From NCBI GenBank assembly GCA_951799445.1, contig OX637293.1:17732001-17796000 (forward strand): a stretch of 64,000 nt of DNA, read 5' to 3'. The notes beneath the pieces were generated by a model, which worked only from the letters and a program-made list of their open reading frames with translations, ran no database searches and was not told where the DNA came from. The translations under genes were made by a program, and so were the position numbers. Origin of the DNA: Pseudisothecium myosuroides. Taxonomy: Eukaryota > Streptophyta > Bryopsida > Hypnales > Lembophyllaceae. Below are positions 12,501 to 25,699 of the stretch, piece by piece. Positions within the stretch are counted from its first letter, which is position 1; each line of letters opens with the position of its first letter.

Positions 12501-13337
12501 AACTCAAAGGCGTCAGCAAATCCAGCACGTCCCTGTTCTTTTGCTTTCCAAACTGCCAGTTAAGCCACCCCTCGTCCCCAAACTAGTACATTGGCATCAA
12601 AAGCAACAGAGGAAGTAATCCAGGTTGCAATGGTCTCCACATGAGATAACAGTCAAAGAAACTATTTAAAAGTGGAAGAAAAGGTGGCCATACCGCTTCT
12701 CCCCCTATGGCCCGAAAGACTAGTAGTGGAATAAGGACCGTGGTACCAATCATGGTAAGATAGTGCTGAAATCCTAAAACTATTGAAAGACCTGAAGACA
12801 TAACATCATATCAGTAAGCCACGCAAATTTAGGGCTGTGAAGCTCTTCAAATAACCCAAACCCATGCCCTTCCTGTTGCACCAAAAATCCAATATTTCCA
12901 AAAACTTATAAAGGTAAACATATCGTCAACTTTCTCAGCACAACTACGAGCACGCAACTAGAAGTGCGCAACTAGTCTTCCATGTCAGGCCCATGCTTAC
13001 TAACAAAACCCGTACAGAAACTAGTCCACAACCACATGATTTTCCGTCAAAACTTTAAGATCATCACAGGCTGCTGTGTACATCATTGATACAACCGGTA
13101 TCACTAGTCCATGTCTAGGTTGTCACACCATCTTCGACACACTAACTTCGAAACAATAAAACAACGGATGGACTCCCAAACACTAGCGCAAGCAGATAGC
13201 TAAGAAGCTCCCTTACCAATACTCGGATTATCATTGATGCAATATGCCAGTCCAGGCAACTGCTCCAAAGCATGGTGATGCAAATCCTCCTGCTTGATGG
13301 GAGGCGGCCCAGCCACCACCACCGCCGGCGCCGACAT
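9579..13337 (-). CDS. Nucleobase-ascorbate transporter (NAT/NCS2 family), complete
   Basis: A multi-pass membrane permease that moves purines, uracil or related bases by ion symport. Plant members sit in the plasma membrane. Thirteen exons: 13337-13217, 12791-12694, 12492-12316, 12202-12102, 11752-11677, 11568-11509, 11391-11207, 11103-11007, 10695-10550, 10460-10369, 10259-10182, 10056-9896 and 9791-9579. All junctions are GT-AG in phase, giving 534 residues, the usual plant length. Visible marks are the N-terminal PPPIKQEDL...QLPGLAYCI, GFQHYLTMIGTTVLIP with the conserved QH of helix 1, VRFPYPFQWGSPTFD, the NAT signature ENVGLVGLTRVG, GPVHTGARW, and the C-terminal RDRGM...FYRLP...KFFPP. The helix segment GNSFYFLPMLLSIV differs from the more usual GGSY form. 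No damage is seen. The substrate cannot be assigned. Confidence 0.95.
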
Positions 13338-14239
13338 GTTGACGCCCTTACTCGCTCACTACGACACCACTTCCAGACTAGTCTCACTCCACTGACTCCA
13401 TCACTCACTCACTCTCACACAGTCCTCCCCCCAAATTCTTAACCATTGGCAAACCTAAACCTTAGCATTAGCAACAAGCAACCCGACAACAAACTTCTGC
13501 GTGCCCAATCCCTCCAGTCCCACGCACGACCTCCCCACGTACAGATGACAACACACTCTCTCCCAGAACTCGAAACTTGCGAAGCGTATCGACAAACTAC
13601 CACCTTCGTAATCGTAAGATGGTATCGAGCCACAGGGAAGTGAGGACTAGACCGACAACAGTTTCTACTGTTGCTACAGCACAATGTGCATCACTGCTGC
13701 AAGGTGAGAGAGGAGGATCCCAAGGCAGCGTTGTGAAGCGAAGAAGACATGGAAGCTGATGAATCGAGCTTGGAGCAAGAGCAATGCGAGACGCTAAAGA
13801 GGTAGCAACGGCATTATTGACGGTGGGGCCAGAAGCACGCAGGGACGACGGACGGCTCTCCAACGGCTGCTCCTGCTCGGCAGAAAGCTAAAGCTGGAAG
13901 TCTGGCCAAATGAAGGTGTTTAGTAGCTGCGAGTTTGAAAGGGACATTGATTTTTTATCAGGTTACCGATGGGGGGTGTCACTAATTTACTGGTGTCACT
14001 CTATTTTGAAATTAGTGTGGGCTGGAATATTAAGTTACTGGGGCAGTATTCTCCGAGAATTTGAATCCTTGAAAAGGGGCCTATACAAGGAACAAAATTG
14101 TCTTGTATGGCTCCTCGGTCAATCCCAATCCTTGAATTAACTAGTAAGATGTCCCTCCAAGGTATCTAGTAAAGTATGGTGGAGGATCATTGCCTAGTTA
14201 TAATACAATGTTATGGGATTGGTGTTGAGGTCGATCGTC
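13338..14239. other. Upstream region of the NAT gene
   Basis: Moderate-GC DNA directly upstream of the transporter start, expected to carry its 5' UTR and promoter. Several overlapping short open frames occur on both strands but none resembles a known protein. No convincing TATA box could be chosen. Confidence 0.5.
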
Positions 14240-14630
14240 GGCAATGCACTGTAGCAAGAAACGTCGTTATTAAGGCATCAAATCTATTACTTCCACTTTT
14301 AGAATTCGTGCGAAAATGATTGACGAGGAGGTTGTTAGCTAGGCATTGTAGCAAGAAACGTCGCTATCACGTTACCAAATCTATTACTTCCACTTTTTAC
14401 AATTTGTGCAAAAATGAGTGACAAGGAGGTCGTTAGCTAGGCACTGTAGTAAAAAAGGTTGTTGTGAAGGTACCAAATCTATTACTTTGGGCGGTATGGG
14501 AATTCTTGCAAAACAATCGGTGCCGAAGTTGTTTGCTATGTATTGTAGCAAGAAACGCCGCTATCAAAGCACCAAATCTAAAACTTCTGACATTGGAATT
14601 GAGGAGGTAATAGATTTGGTGTGACTGCCC
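14240..14630. repeat. Tandem repeat, about 98-bp unit, four copies
   Basis: The motif TGTAGCAAGAAACGTCG recurs at about 14250, 14347, 14445 and 14544 (spacing 97, 98 and 99 bp). Each is followed by ACCAAATCTATTACTTCCAC or a variant. Copies have diverged by substitutions, the third most (TGTAGTAAAAAAGG). The frame is not kept, so it is not coding. Confidence 0.8.
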
Positions 14631-17600
14631 GAGTTGCCAAGGCATCGTCATCCCTACAAAGGTCAAATCTACTTTTAAATCAAATCAATTAGATTCTCAT
14701 CCAATTTGGTTGTCTGTCAAACTTGGTGTTGTACTGGAGATGCTTAGAAGATGGCAAATCCATCATCTCTGACCAAACATCGTCTTCTGTAAAATTACGT
14801 GCATTTCTTTCATAAATAGATGCATGATTGGAAGTATTATATGTGAATATAGGATCTATCTCTTGAAATATATCAAATCCACATTTTTGCAAGTGTTTGC
14901 AGTATTACAATATTCCAAGGATCCTTGTCGTACATACATGATACATTTCTATAGGTGTTTACGGTAATATCATATTTTTTGGGCTTGTATTGCAAGGTGG
15001 TATATCAAAACACCAACCTCTAGAGGGTGCTGGTGAAAAAATAGAAACCATGTGAGTCCAACCTATAATGCACTTTAATGGGGTCTAAAAACTATATTGT
15101 TTTAGAAATAATATTGGGTTTAGAAAATCGTAACAATAATATATTTTTGGAATATTTTTAAATAATTTCATTTTTAAGACATTATTTATCAGGTGCTATA
15201 AAACATCCCTTAAACATACATGTATACTAGATTGCAAGGATATACCCCCAAATTGACACATATCTACAAGTCTTATTTTTTTCACATATCGATGCCTTCT
15301 TCATCCAACACTATAATAAAGTTATCCAAAAAATTTATAAACTATTATTTTTCTATAGCACATCCCAATGTAACATCCTTACAAATGTGGGGACCTTCCC
15401 AAACAAATCCCCATACCAAATAACATTCTTCCAAGTTGTTTTGATCCTTGTACATGTATGCTTTACAGGTTCCTATTGTGAAGCAACATTATGCATACAT
15501 TTACCTTATCTTTGTGCCACCCCATTTGAATAGCCTTGCCCACTAAACCTTCCACAAATGATGCCATTCAATTCCTAGGATTTGCATATTGTAACTATAG
15601 ATTCTTACGAGAATGTACACATCATATAAACACCAAATACCAATTCATTCATACAAAATACACACAATATAGGTTGTAGCACCCAACCACGTATACTTGT
15701 TATTGCAACAACTAGGGGCAATATTCATGCACTATCAAAAAAGCCCTTTCAAACACATTTCACACACCCAAAATTGCAATCAAGACAATACAAACTAACA
15801 TTAATCAAATTGCCATAAAATACTCTACATATTGCTTAATAAACAAAAAATAAAAAACATCCAACAACCTTCAATCCTCTATATCCAATATATACATAAG
15901 CTCACTACATTTTACTACTTACAAAACAAAACAAAGCTAAAATTCTTCTTACTTTAAAAAAAGTTGCTCTTATTCAAGGTAGTTTGTAATGGTGTCACTC
16001 ATATAGATACTTGTAACAGTAAATAAGAACCAATATGAATAGGCTCTTATTTTAAGCCAATCCTAAAAAAATGTTTTAAGTTGTTTATTTTTAAGGTAGT
16101 AGTAATATTTCACTACAAGAAACAAAGTCCATGTAAACAATAAAAACAATTACAAGAAGACCCACAAGTAGTTAAGTTTGTCTATAAGTTCCTTTTGTAG
16201 GTCCTTTTCCTAGTCAATGTATCTTATGTTTCTACAAGGATGTGATACACAATTTCATGTGATTATTGTGTTAAAGTAATATTAATAAGTTTTTTGCCCT
16301 TTAGAGTCCATCAATTTGAATTAATCTTGAAATGTCCACTAGCTATGACATTAAACAAAGATGTGTTACAAAACAAGGTATCTTCAATTTTTTTCACTGT
16401 TTTTATTAGAAAAAACAAAAATTCTAGGCATTAAGATTAGGAATCATAAATTATGTCAAATTTTAAAAAAGATTTATAGATTGATTCATAGATTGATTTC
16501 AAATAAATTTTGAAGCACGCTCCTTTGGACATACGCCAAAAATGAAATTTTATTTCTTAACGAATAGTTTTTTATTGATTGTCCAGACACCAAAGCTTCA
16601 ATTGATTTTACTATAAAAACATCAATACTCTCCCCTAATAGTAATAAAATTTAATACTAAGCAAATATTAAATACATTGTGCTAATTTTTTAAGAAATAA
16701 ATTTAACCATAGTGACCTCAAATTGAAATTATTCAAAAGATAACTTGATTTGAAATAAATTATTTTCTTGCCCAAAAAGATTGCTTTGAAATTGGACAAT
16801 ATTCCATACAATGGTTGCCTGGACATTATAGATTAACAGTGTCCTTCTATTATTTCTTAATTTAACCTTTAAAGGTTGATGACTATGTTTTACAAAGAAT
16901 CTATTCTACAACTATCATTTCTAAGGCAACAAGTAAAAATGAAAAAAATAATAGTAGTAACAATTTTGGGATTCAACAAGGAGGAAGAAAATCCAATTAA
17001 GGACGAGGAGGTTATGAAATTAAGTGAAATTAAGTGAAATTGCAAGTTACTTTAATTCCAAATTCCAAATATCAATCTCAAAGACGATAAGGTTGTTCAA
17101 AGTAATCTAAATAAAGTTATTTTTTTGTTTTGAAGATTGTAAATTTAAATTAATAATATACATCAATGTTTTTTTTCTTTGAAGTGTCATATTTGGATAA
17201 TAAAACAAAATTCTTCATATTTTTCACCTTATTGATCAGGAATGAATTAATCAAAATATCACTTTTAGATATTGATCTATTTTACAATATGCATATATAG
17301 TGAAAAAAATTGTAGACTGAAAAAGTTAATAAACTCTTAGACCTTCAAAAAAGCTTTCAAAAATCACTATAAAAATTGACACATTAGAACCTGTCTAGGT
17401 CCTAAAAAATAATTTTTAGGACTTTGAACCTTTAGGATTTAAAACAAAATTAGTTGAAATGGAATCATTTTCAATTTATTTCTTGATTCATTAAAAGAAT
17501 GATAACAAGTAAAATATAATTGTTTATTGTTAATGGTGTTCCTATTTTTTGGTCACATTTATTCTATTTGGCCTCTTAAATTCAATACAAGCTAATTTGA

Positions 17601-18082
17601 TGCAAAAAAATTTACACCAAATAAAAAAAGTAATATATAGATATAAAATACAAATATAACATTAGATTTTGATTTAAAAAATGTTTGATTAGAAATCTAT
17701 ATGCATTTTATGTTATTGCTAAGCAAATTTATCACAAAATATAATCTATTTGTAGCGACAATATTTTTGGTGTTTGGACTTCAAAGCTTTTGTAATTTGT
17801 TTTGTACCTATATAATTTAGCATATTCTACTTATTTTCAATAGATTATTTTATTAATATTTTTTAATTAGATTTGATGTTAATTTTGCAATTTAGCTTAG
17901 ACATCTCTTAACCTTCAGGCTTTTCAAGTATATTAAAGAAGATTTAGACTACTTCAATTTCATAGAGATAATTTGAATAAGGTATTTGAATATGGTCTTA
18001 GAGTTGAAATTGTAAAAAATAAAAAATAAAAAATAATACAATATTCATCATTGAACCTTAATTGAACAATCATTACTCTTCA
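14631..18082. other. AT-rich gene-free spacer
   Basis: No gene or RNA is recognised. One isolated CACTACAAGAAAC at 16111 resembles a CACTA-type terminus but no matching right end was found. A small (AAATTAAGTG) triplication lies at about 17015-17040. Confidence 0.5.
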
Positions 18083-18086
18083 TTAA

Positions 18087-18922
18087 CCCGTAGAGTTCTA
18101 AAGGTCCCTTCAAAGAACTTTTGAAGGCTTGAGTAGATAGAAAAATTGATAAGATTTTCAAAAATTATACAATTTTTATTTCCATTGATGCATGGGAGCA
18201 AAAGTTATGTTAACACACTCCCAATATAAGCAAGGATGGGCAGCAAAAGAAAAAAAAATTGAAATAATTTTTGAAATTTTTTTTTAATTGATTGTATTTT
18301 TTTTCTATGTAGAAAGATTTTATTCATAACATTTAGATAAGTGATGTGCAAATTATGAACCTATTTATTTTGCGTACATCTTAGCAAAATCTTTTGATAA
18401 TATGATAATAATGTATTGAATCCATCTATGAACTCAATTTTAATAATTTTAGAAAAATATTTTACACAATTTAGTTTGTTTTCTAGAATAATCTCATTGT
18501 TGGAATTAGTGTGTTTTAATTCCATCTTGGAGCTATCAATAATTTAGTTTTCCCTCCTATCTCGTACCTACTTCAATTTAGCAATTCTTTAAAGAAAGAA
18601 AATGATGGAATTTTTTGGAATTTTTTTTCCCAAATTCTTAACTCAATTCTTCAACATAAAAAAAAATTAAGAGGATCCAAAGCTTGCAATCTAGTCAAGC
18701 TAGGAACGAAATTACTTGTTTTCTTTGCTTTAAACACTTATATTTTATAAACCATAAGATAAAATTTTTTGAAGTTTCTTTTAAACATTTTTATACTAGT
18801 TTAGTACAAGATTCTATATTTGAATATGCAAAAGAAACAAATGTTTAAAATATTTGTTGTTTGCATTGAAAATGATAGTTTTGAAAGTTTTTTGACCAAA
18901 AATGACCTTGGGACTTTATGGG
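18087..18922. mobile_element. TTAA-family MITE, about 836 bp, diverged
   Basis: The left end follows TTAA (18083-18086) and reads CCCGTAGAGTTCTAAAGG, followed by TCCCTTCAAAG, like the right terminus of the copy at 24761-25699 in reverse. The right end reads ACTTTATGG and is followed by TCAA (18923-18926), a one-base change from TTAA. Internal landmarks shared with 54919-55852 include ATCTCGTACCTACTTC, TTGGAATTAGTGTGTTTTAA and the pre-terminal TTTTTTGACC. Confidence 0.65.
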
Positions 18923-18926
18923 TCAA

Positions 18927-20117
18927 ATATTTATAAATTTTAATTTTTTTTGTTTTAAAGTGAACACTTAAAAACTTGTATCTTCTTAGTAAGGGAAAAC
19001 TTTTGAACATTGAAAATGTGCATAATAAATTTTTATGTAACTCTTACTTTCACTCTTACTTTCACTCTTATTCTCACTATTTGTCACTATATTTTTCAAT
19101 AAAAACACCACCAATTAGTTTTTATAGATTATTTACAAAATGCAACACTTGTAAGAATATTCACAATCATTTGGGTATTCAAATGGTACATCCTCAAGTA
19201 CACTGATCCATGTTGCTACTCTAAATGTCTACCTTAATATTTAAAATATGATGTAAAATTCAAATATAAACCAAAATAGTTGTATAGCTTATAGAACTAT
19301 TTTTAGTAGACTATTTTAGTCAACGAATGTCACTAGTGTAAGTAAAGAGCAAGATTGGCACATCTTTAGTGAATATTAAAAAAAGTGGACAATATGAATA
19401 GAAATATTCAACAAGATTCTTCTTTTTCCATACAATATTGTTTGCATTTACTTTCAGAATGATTTTCCTTTAAATCTATCCTACTAATAGCATATATATT
19501 TTATATATTATGGTTTTTAATTTATTTGAATTGTACCATAAGATTAGCAAAATTTTCAAACCAAGTCATGGTTATCACAATATTATAAATGATTAGATGA
19601 ACTTATGCTAATTAGTCTTCTATTGTTGACCATTTTGTAGGTTTTAGGGGGCAATTTACAAATTATAGGTTGTAGTTTTTTTGTCAACAAAACGAGACTG
19701 TCTCTCTAATACTATTTCTAAAAAGGCATAATTAACTTACATGTCATTTTATCATTCATGTAGGTATGTTTGCTATCATTGCCATATTTCTCCTCTCCTA
19801 AGTTAGAAGTCAAAGTGAAAATCTTTTTACATACCAACAACTTTTGATCCATTACATTATTCACTGGTTTTGTGAAAAGATGTACGTGAAGCATTTTGTC
19901 CTCAAGATTTTTTCAATAAAGTTACATCAAGCATATTTTGCAAGAAAAAATTCAAAAATTCCTTCATTTATTAATAGCTATTAGTGAAAATGATAGATGA
20001 ATGTAATTAAATACATACCCTCCTTGGCATGCCTCAATTGACAAAGGGACAAGTCCTTCTCATCAACTCTAAAAATTTAACTAAAGGATTTAATCGGCCT
20101 CTAATTGCCTAAGATAA
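18927..20117. other. AT-rich gene-free spacer
   Basis: Contains a small pyrimidine tandem (CTCTTACTTTCA, about three copies, 19038-19078). No gene is recognised. Confidence 0.5.
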
Positions 20118-20342
20118 GGGAGGATTGACCTCCTTATTGCCCCATCCAAGGATAAATGTAAAAATTGCCCCCCTATTTTGTGTTGCGGAAATTTGGTATT
20201 TCTTCACCTCTTTCAACTAATTTGGGGCATCTAATTGCAAATATGAATTCAGAATTTCCAAATTTTATCATGGGTGGCAAATGAAAATTTCCAATGTTTT
20301 TTGCAAGGATAAAACATGGAGTAGTAAGGAGGTCAATCTCTC
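20118..20342. mobile_element. Small MITE, about 225 bp
   Basis: Inverted ends GGGAGGATTGACCTCCTTA (20118-20136) and TAAGGAGGTCAATCTCTC (20325-20342) match with one or two differences. The interior is non-coding. The target duplication is unclear, so the superfamily is not assigned. A second, wider similarity (GCCTAAGATAA outside the left end and a GGCATTGGCC-like motif outside the right, inverted) hints that the true ends may lie slightly further out. Confidence 0.6.
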
Positions 20343-20639
20343 TTGGCCAATGCCTAAGGCATTATATTTTGGTTTTGACTAAATTTAGAAATGAAATAAA
20401 ATCTTATTAGAATAATACTTTTAGTGTTTTTTTACTTAGATGCTCTTTAAGTCTATTTTTAGCACCAAAATAAGATATTGAAAAAAATTGTTTATGATTT
20501 TTTTGTTAAAGATTTTATACAAGGGTGTCCACTACAAATCTTGCCTTTTAAGTATTAGAGGCTTTTAGAGATAGATGAGCCTCAAATACACTTGACCTTT
20601 TTAAAAAAATCACATTGGAATTTCCTTAAGCAAATTGCA

Positions 20640-21409
20640 AAATAGATTTTGAAAAGTTGTAAACTGAATGTGGTTATACATATTATGTCCTTTTTTCTTC
20701 ATATTTTTTTTTTATAATCTCAATTTTAGATTTGACATGTAAAAAGAGGATTGATAAAATTCAAATCACTTTCATAGTTTTAACATGACTTTGTTATGAG
20801 GAAGTTATGGACATTCTTGGTTTTCGGGCAGTTAGAGCATCTTCTTGAAAAAAATAACTTGTAGGATTCATTTCTGAATGCAATTTTTGCAATTTTTCAA
20901 AAAAAATAAAATTCTCATGGTTTAGTTACTTGCTAGAACAATCTCACCATTGGGATTAGTGTATTTTAATTCCATCTAAAATATATAAATATTTTAGATT
21001 TTCCTTCTATCTCGTACCTACTTCTACTTAACAATTTTTTGAAGAATGATAATTAAGTTTTTCTGGATTTCTTTTTTTTCCTAGACTCTCAACTCAATTC
21101 TCTACTATAAAGATTTAAAGCTCAAAACTCTGTAGTGCAAAAATTTTAAGTTAAAAATGTTCAAAGTCAAAAAATCCAGTCCCGCAATGTGCTGAAAAAC
21201 TTGTTTTTTCCACTTTAAATGCAAATATCTTGCAATCTGTGCGGTCAAAAATTCTGAAATTTTTTCCACACTTTTTAATACTATTTAGGTGTAAGATCCT
21301 AAGGTTAGATGTGGAAAACAAAACAATTAAATTTTTTTTTTACTCTTTGCTATAGAAATGGCAGTTTTGAGTGTTTTTTGGCAGAAAATAGGCCTCGGTC
21401 GTGTAGGAG
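20640..21409. mobile_element. TTAA-family MITE, left end lost
   Basis: From about 20800 the sequence follows the 54919-55852 copy closely (GGGCAGTTAGAGCATCTTCT, CTTCTATCTCGTACCTACTT, GTCCCGCAATGTGCTGA). It ends GGCCTCGGTCGTGTAGGAG before TTAA (21410-21413). The expected left terminus is not recognisable. Confidence 0.7.
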
Positions 21410-21413
21410 TTAA

Positions 21414-23121
21414 CTTGCTATAAAACGCAAACTCTAGAGGCATATCACTTGAATATTACAGTCTCAATTTAAGATAGGTTTTTGTAAAACCAACCATGAC
21501 TTAATTTCGTCAAAATCTACAAGAATATGTCATCATAAAATGTCAATCTAAGACTGTTCAAAATCTCTTATTTTAGGACACTCCAACATTAACCCAAAAA
21601 GGACGCCCATGACAGTAAGTGTCGGCAATGGATGTCTTTCTTTATTATTGCAAAAACACGTCAGAATGCACCTACTGGTTCAAAAATTGAATAATCGTTT
21701 ACTGAGTACCTATCACCAAGACAACGTTCTTCCAAGGTTAAGATATCTTGGATAGTCTTAGATTGGCATTCATGGTGAATTGAATCAATACTTTTATACT
21801 GAATTGGGTCTACGGTTGGTTTTACAACAATCTACCTTAGATACCAGATCAAAAAAAGGGTTGAAGTACTGGACAATCACCGAGGCGGAGGGAATTCTGA
21901 AAAAAATAGGTTGAGGAGGTGGGTGAAGCTCAACAAGGAATGCCTCGTTCATTTTTCAATATTCCCAATGATGAGGAGATTGCCAGACTTAAACACCCAT
22001 CTAGAAATTGATGAAATATGTGATCGATGAATGAAAAATTTATAGTCACCGATTATGTTGATTTCATGCACCAAGAGGAGATTATGGAAAATAATCCTCC
22101 CACAAAATGGAGGAGACATTACAATCCCTAGGGAGAAGAATTAAAGCGGCTGCCAATCAATAAAGGTCTTTGCATGCTAAAAACAAAAGTGGACTGGCCT
22201 TGACTCTGAATTGCATAAGGCTCATCATTCTTTGCATTTTGTGCTCGATCAGTTTCTGAACTTGGAAAAATTGGTTGCAATTTGAAAACAATGGGAAAAA
22301 AAATTGTGAAAAAATCTGTAATTTTTTTATGTGGAGTGAAAAATAGAGAGAAAAACCCAGACTCGATCCTTGAAAAAACGGTTCTATGTGAGAATAAAAA
22401 GAAAAATAGCTGATAAAACTCAAAAAATATCTCTATCCCAATTGCTATCAGGTACTGTAGCTGCCAACGCCCTGTGATACAATGATATGGTATTATGGTA
22501 TTATGGTATGGTATTGCAGCCGAAGCTTGGGTGTCAGCACTGCTTTACGACCAGTTCAATGCATTCTAACGTACCAATTTTTCTTCCTTTATTCTCATAT
22601 GACCAAACAAGGTTCTAAAGAATTTTCAGCATAAAATGGTGGGCTGGTTTCCATCCTGACATCTCAACGTCAAATTTGAGAAGTCAGACTGTTTCATGAT
22701 TTTGAGGGTGGGCTGTTGACATATCCGTCCAATCATCTATGCAGTCTGAAAAAGCAAAGCATTGTTGTCTAGAATTCCAGATGGAGGCACTGCAGGAGAA
22801 GGCCAACTGAAGGGGCAAGGAACTAACAAGAGTTGGGCACCTAATGACAATAATTGAGCAGTGCAAAGAAGAATAGGGGCCTCATGTTTGTCTGCAACAC
22901 TGGCTGGTACCACCACACAGTCGTGCCTCCGTCTCTTTCTGTGGGAAACTGAGAATGGTTCTCCCATTTTCAAAATATGCAGTTTGAAAAAACGGTAAAT
23001 TTTAGTGCCAACTTATGGCAAAATGCTTGTTTTGAATATTGAGATGTTTGAGCACCGTCGTAATCCAGGAAGGTCTAAACTTCAATCCCTAATAAGAGCA
23101 TTCTCAGTCCTGGGGCACCTG
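21414..23121. other. Gene-free spacer with a TATGGTAT microsatellite
   Basis: Holds a short GGTATTATGGTAT repeat at about 22484-22517. Open frames on the minus strand at 22157-22973 resemble nothing I know. No gene is called. Confidence 0.5.
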
Positions 23122-23123
23122 TA

Positions 23124-23438
23124 AGGTAGGAGGCTCAAACTCCGACCGAGCATTGAAAGCGAACATGACTAAGAGGTACATTTTGCTTTCTTCAATGTAC
23201 CAAGCATGCACATTTCAGGAGGTGGTCGCTTTTGATGACCACAAATGACCACTTTTTCCCAACTTCAAAAATTTGTAACTAATTCCACAAAGGTCCAAAA
23301 ATTATGAAATGACTTGGGTTAGATGTCTATTCCACTTGTCTTTCAAGGAAAATTTATTGGAAAATATTTCTCAAGACATTTTGCCTCTCCAAAATTCAGT
23401 TTCAGCACTTAGATGGTCTCTTCATGGACCTCCTACCT
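23124..23438. mobile_element. AGGTAGGAGG-terminus MITE, copy 1
   Basis: The left end is AGGTAGGAGGCTC and the right end GGACCTCCTACCT, each flanked by TA (23122-23123 and 23439-23440). The interior shares GAAATGACTTGGGTTAGATG and the long 'aacttcaaaaattcgtaac' type segment with the copies at 23857 and 56181. It is non-coding. TA flanks suggest a Tc1/mariner-like source but the terminus is not one I recognise. Confidence 0.75.
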
Positions 23439-23856
23439 TAAGAGTTGGTTGCCATTGGGCTCCTTAACCTCTTGAACTGGATGGTTTAGGTGCTCTCCAT
23501 TGTAAATACGAGCTCCAGGCTCCCTTCCATCGTCCAGCCCTTGCATTTCGGCATTGCAAAGCTAGTGGGCCTAGACCCTGGCTAGTGCCCGGGCTAGTGT
23601 GGGCAATTTGCTGCCTACAGACAATTTAGGTCATCATGCAAAGTCAAGTTGATCCCTTAAATGGCGTCAAATACTCTGCTTCTTTATTTTATTTAGGTTG
23701 CTCCGGTTTCAGAAGTTCATTGAGCTTATAGAAACACCTAGTACATCTAGACTCCGTTCAACCCCATCTAGTTTCCTCCCCTCCAAGAGCCCAATAGAAA
23801 CTAGCTCTAACTAAACACTGCAACAATACATGTGGAGCTTGTTCATGTGGCCTTTA

Positions 23857-24127
23857 AGGTAGGGTCCTCTAAAAGTAACCCTGCTCTAAAAAGCAACCAC
23901 TAATATAGAGGTACATTTTGCTTTCTTCAATGCTTTTAGTAACCACTGTGTTTCAACTTCAAAAATTCGTAACGAATTCCATGAAGGGCCATAAAATATG
24001 AAATGACTTGGATTAGATGCCAATTCCATTTTCCTTCGTAAAAAAATATATTGAAAATTGCTTCAAGTAGAGTTTAGCCTCACCCAAAAGGCAATTAGCT
24101 CTTGAAAGATTGGTTTACCTCCTACAG
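23857..24127. mobile_element. AGGTAGGAGG-terminus MITE, copy 2
   Basis: The left end is AGGTAGGGTCCTC after TA. The right end is ACCTCCTACAG before TA. It shares the internal AGAGGTACATTTTGCTTTCT and ATGAAATGACTTGGATTAGA segments with copy 1, only about 420 bp away and in the same orientation. Confidence 0.7.
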
Positions 24128-24760
24128 TAAGTGCCCAAGCCTTTCCAAGTGTGTTTTGGCTACGAAAAAAGAGCATGGGTCTATAATTATCTCTAATGAA
24201 GCAAACTTTTTTTTTCCAAAATCTAACCATATAGATGTTTAAAGAGCTTGCTTATTAGTATGTTCACTAGTTTTGGGTGTGAAATTGCATAGAAATTGTG
24301 AGACTATAACAAGATAAATGCATGTATCCTATTTTTAGTATGTTGCCCTTCCTCACAATATTTGAGAAATTTGCATATGATAGTTTTTTGGGGATTGGAG
24401 GTGACATGAACAACTAAAAATTGTATTCGCACACTAAAATACGCTTCCAAAAACCTTAAGTTCAAATAAAGAGCTACCAAACTCATTACACAATCCACCT
24501 TGAAATTGTTGAAATGCAGTTTTTTTTAATAAGTAAAAATAACAAATAACTCCAAATCAATATTTGCATGTTTCAATTTTATGTGTGTTTGGGACATCAT
24601 TGTCTTCATCTATTGTTCAATACATAAACATGTGGTATGTAAACAATTAAGTTTTCTATATGAAAATTTTGGTAATTTCTAAAGATGAATCTCAAACCAA
24701 GGCATTCAAACCAAGGCATGTGACTATTAGCCAAGACCTTATCAATAGAGGTAAATTTAA

Positions 24761-25699
24761 CCCCAAAAGGGCCAAGGCCTTTTTTCTGCCAAAAAACACT
24801 GAAATTTGCCATTTCTATAGCAAAGAGTTAAAAAAATGTAATTTTTTTTTTTTCACATCTAACCGTAGGATCTTACACCTAACTAATATGGGAATGTGCG
24901 GAAAAAATTTCAGAATTTTTGACCGCACAGTTGCAAGATATTTGTGTTTAAAGTGGAAAAAACAAGTTTCTCAACACATTGCGAGACTAGATTTTTTGAC
25001 TTTGAACATTTTTAACTTAAAATTTTTGCACCACAGACTTTTGAGCTTTAAATCTTTATAGTGGAAAATTGAGTTGAGAGTCTAGGAAAAAAGTAAATAA
25101 AAAAAACTTAATTATCATTCTTAAAAAAATTGTTAAGTAAAAGTAGGTACAAGATAGAAGGAAAATCTAAAATATTCATATATTTTAAATGGAATTAAAA
25201 TGCACTAATCCCAATGGTGAGATTGTTCTAGCAAGTAAATTGAACCATGCAAAAAGAAAAAATTGAAAAATTTGAAAAATTGCATTGATTTCATAAATGA
25301 ATCCTACAAGTTATTTTTTTCAAGAAGATGCTCTAACTGTCCAAAAAACAAGAAATCAATGTCCATAACTTTCTCATAACAAGTCCATATGAGATGAATC
25401 AAAGCTTTCCAGATAGACAAAAATATAATCTATGAGAAAAAAAAATTCAAAATTCAAAATTCAAAATTTGGGATTTTTTTTTGCTGCCCCGGCCGCCCCC
25501 GTCCCCTGTTTTGAGCTTATTTGGTCATAACTTTTGTTCCTAGGCACCGATTGTGTATAAAAATAATTATCCCCATGAAGCTAATCAGCTTTTCTACCTC
25601 CTAAAAAAGTTCAAAAAATAAGGAGAAAATTTTAGCCCGTAGGTACCTGCCCGAAAACGGATTTGTCCCTTGAAGGGACAACGGATGGTCCTTTAGGGG
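24761..25699. mobile_element. Complete TTAA-flanked MITE, 939 bp
   Basis: It begins CCCCAAAAGGGCCAAGG and ends GGTCCTTTAGGGG. Perfect TTAA lies on both sides (24757-24760 and 25700-25703). It is in reverse orientation to the 54919-55852 copy and alignable to it over most of its length. An open frame of 133 codons spans its left half but resembles no transposase. TTAA targets and a CCC-type terminus are the hallmark of piggyBac elements. Confidence 0.8.

Noticed and set aside
16111..16123. CACTACAAGAAAC as the left end of a second CACTA element
   Set aside because: No matching CTTGTAGTG right end or sub-terminal repeats were found nearby, so it may be chance.
18976..19206. CTCTTACTTTCA tandem as coding repeat
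   Set aside because: Only about three units of a pyrimidine-rich simple repeat in AT-rich spacer, with no splice or start context.
24660..25061. 133-codon open frame
   Set aside because: It starts outside and runs into the TTAA-family MITE. Other copies have stops in the same place and no transposase motif is visible.
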